Shown here piece by piece: positions 6,087-6,531 of a stretch of 6,531 nt of DNA. Below the pieces are notes generated by a model. It made no database searches and was not told the origin of the DNA. It was given only the letters and a program-made list of their open reading frames with translations. The position numbers and the translations under genes were made by a program. Location of the stretch: the NCBI GenBank assembly GCA_036743315.1, contig DAINPV010000233.1, positions 1 through 6,531 on the forward strand, given 5' to 3'. This stretch comes from CALBTQ01 sp036743315. Lineage in GTDB: Bacteria; Lernaellota; Lernaellaia; Lernaellales; Lernaellaceae. Position 1 is the first letter of the stretch; each line of letters opens with the position of its first letter.

Positions 6087-6526
6087 TCGCTCTTTTCACC
6101 CCTATCCAAAGCGACCAGCAAATCCTCCATCTGGTCCTGGCGTTCTTGCATGCGCGCCGCCGCTTCCGGTCCGGACCGCTCGTGATCGTAACCGGCCAAA
6201 TGCAGCAACCCGTGAATTATATAATATCCGAGGATGTAGTGAATATCCCTTTTTGTCTCCTCCGCCTGGCGTCGGGCGTAATCGACATTGACCATCAACT
6301 CGCCGAGCGCTGCAGGCGCATCGTCGGGAAACGAGATCACGTTGGTCGGCCGATCGCGGCCGAGGAAATCGCGATTGACCGCGCGGATGGACGCGTCGTC
6401 GACCAGCGAAATCTCCACGCGCGCGCCGGCGCACTCCAGCCGAGCCAGCGCCTCGTCGATTAAAGAGCGCAACGGATCAATCGCCAATTTCGTTCGGGTT
6501 AGGTTCGACAGGATTGAGGTTGACAA
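6083..6526 (-). CDS. ybeY: Endoribonuclease YbeY (rRNA maturation factor); 5' end unresolved at window edge
   Basis: YbeY is a zinc-dependent single-strand endoribonuclease needed for 16S rRNA 3' end maturation and ribosome quality control. The diagnostic HGLLHLAGYDH motif (105-115) supplies the three zinc-binding histidines H105, H109 and H115. The second signature, RPTNVISFP (59-67), is followed by GELMVNVDYARRQA (75-88). Two positions differ from E. coli: Arg59 aligns with Leu55 and Asp85 with Glu76. About 147 residues is normal (150-155). The annotated start is a TTG at 6526, but the frame is open to the window edge and no Shine-Dalgarno sequence can be seen in the few remaining bases, so a start slightly outside is possible. 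The N-terminal TSILSNLTRTKLAIDPLRSL already aligns with the usual first strand, so little can be missing. It is followed by corC with a 4-base ATGA overlap. ybeZ/phoH would be expected just upstream, outside the window. Confidence 0.94.
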   Translation of the reverse strand: MSTSILSNLTRTKLAIDPLRSLIDEALARLECAGARVEISLVDDASIRAVNRDFLGRDRPTNVISFPDDAPAALGELMVNVDYARRQAEETKRDIHYILGYYIIHGLLHLAGYDHERSGPEAAARMQERQDQMEDLLVALDRGEKSE

Positions 6527-6531
6527 CGTTA

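Noticed and set aside
5220..6185. 321-residue open frame on the plus strand, opposite corC
   Set aside because: It is a mirror of the CorC codons and crosses the corC-ybeY junction and the kinase 3' end. The CBS and CorC_HlyC motifs are all on the minus strand.

Overview
The window is a GC-rich bacterial chromosomal segment, almost fully coding, with five protein genes in three transcription units. The strong third-position G/C bias, the ybeY-corC pair and a class II glycerate kinase suggest a Gram-negative, Deltaproteobacteria-like (Myxococcota/Desulfobacterota or an uncultured relative) chromosome. That placement is inferred from protein style only. No phage, transposon, tRNA, rRNA or CRISPR signal was seen.

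Left half (1-3673, minus strand): a probable two-gene operon. The first gene encodes a ~775-residue cytoplasmic six-hairpin (GH15/GH78-like) glycosidase of a poorly characterised type. Five bases after its stop begins a NodU/CmcH/TobZ-type O-carbamoyltransferase, which runs off the left edge. Together they suggest handling of a carbamoylated or otherwise decorated sugar or glycan; the substrate cannot be read from the sequence.

Centre (3674-3967): a 294-bp divergent intergenic region, much more AT-rich on its right side. It holds a perfect TATAAT box only 9 bases before the next start codon, A/T tracts, several short inverted repeats, a weak hairpin-T8 element on the minus strand and a doubtful small ORF. 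Next (3968-5254, plus strand) is a complete MOFRL-family glycerate 2-kinase, whose message looks leaderless.

Right part (5256-6531, minus strand): ybeY (endoribonuclease/rRNA maturation factor, 5' end at or beyond the window edge) overlaps corC/ybeX (CBS-pair protein) by ATGA, the conserved bacterial ybeZ-ybeY-ybeX order. corC and the glycerate kinase converge with a single base between their stop codons, so there is no intergenic terminator.

The most interesting points are the glycosidase-carbamoyltransferase pair, the leaderless start, the Arg-to-Leu change at a functionally important YbeY position, and the convergent layout that could give transcripts antisense to the kinase. Nothing in the window amounts to a clearly new system on sequence alone.
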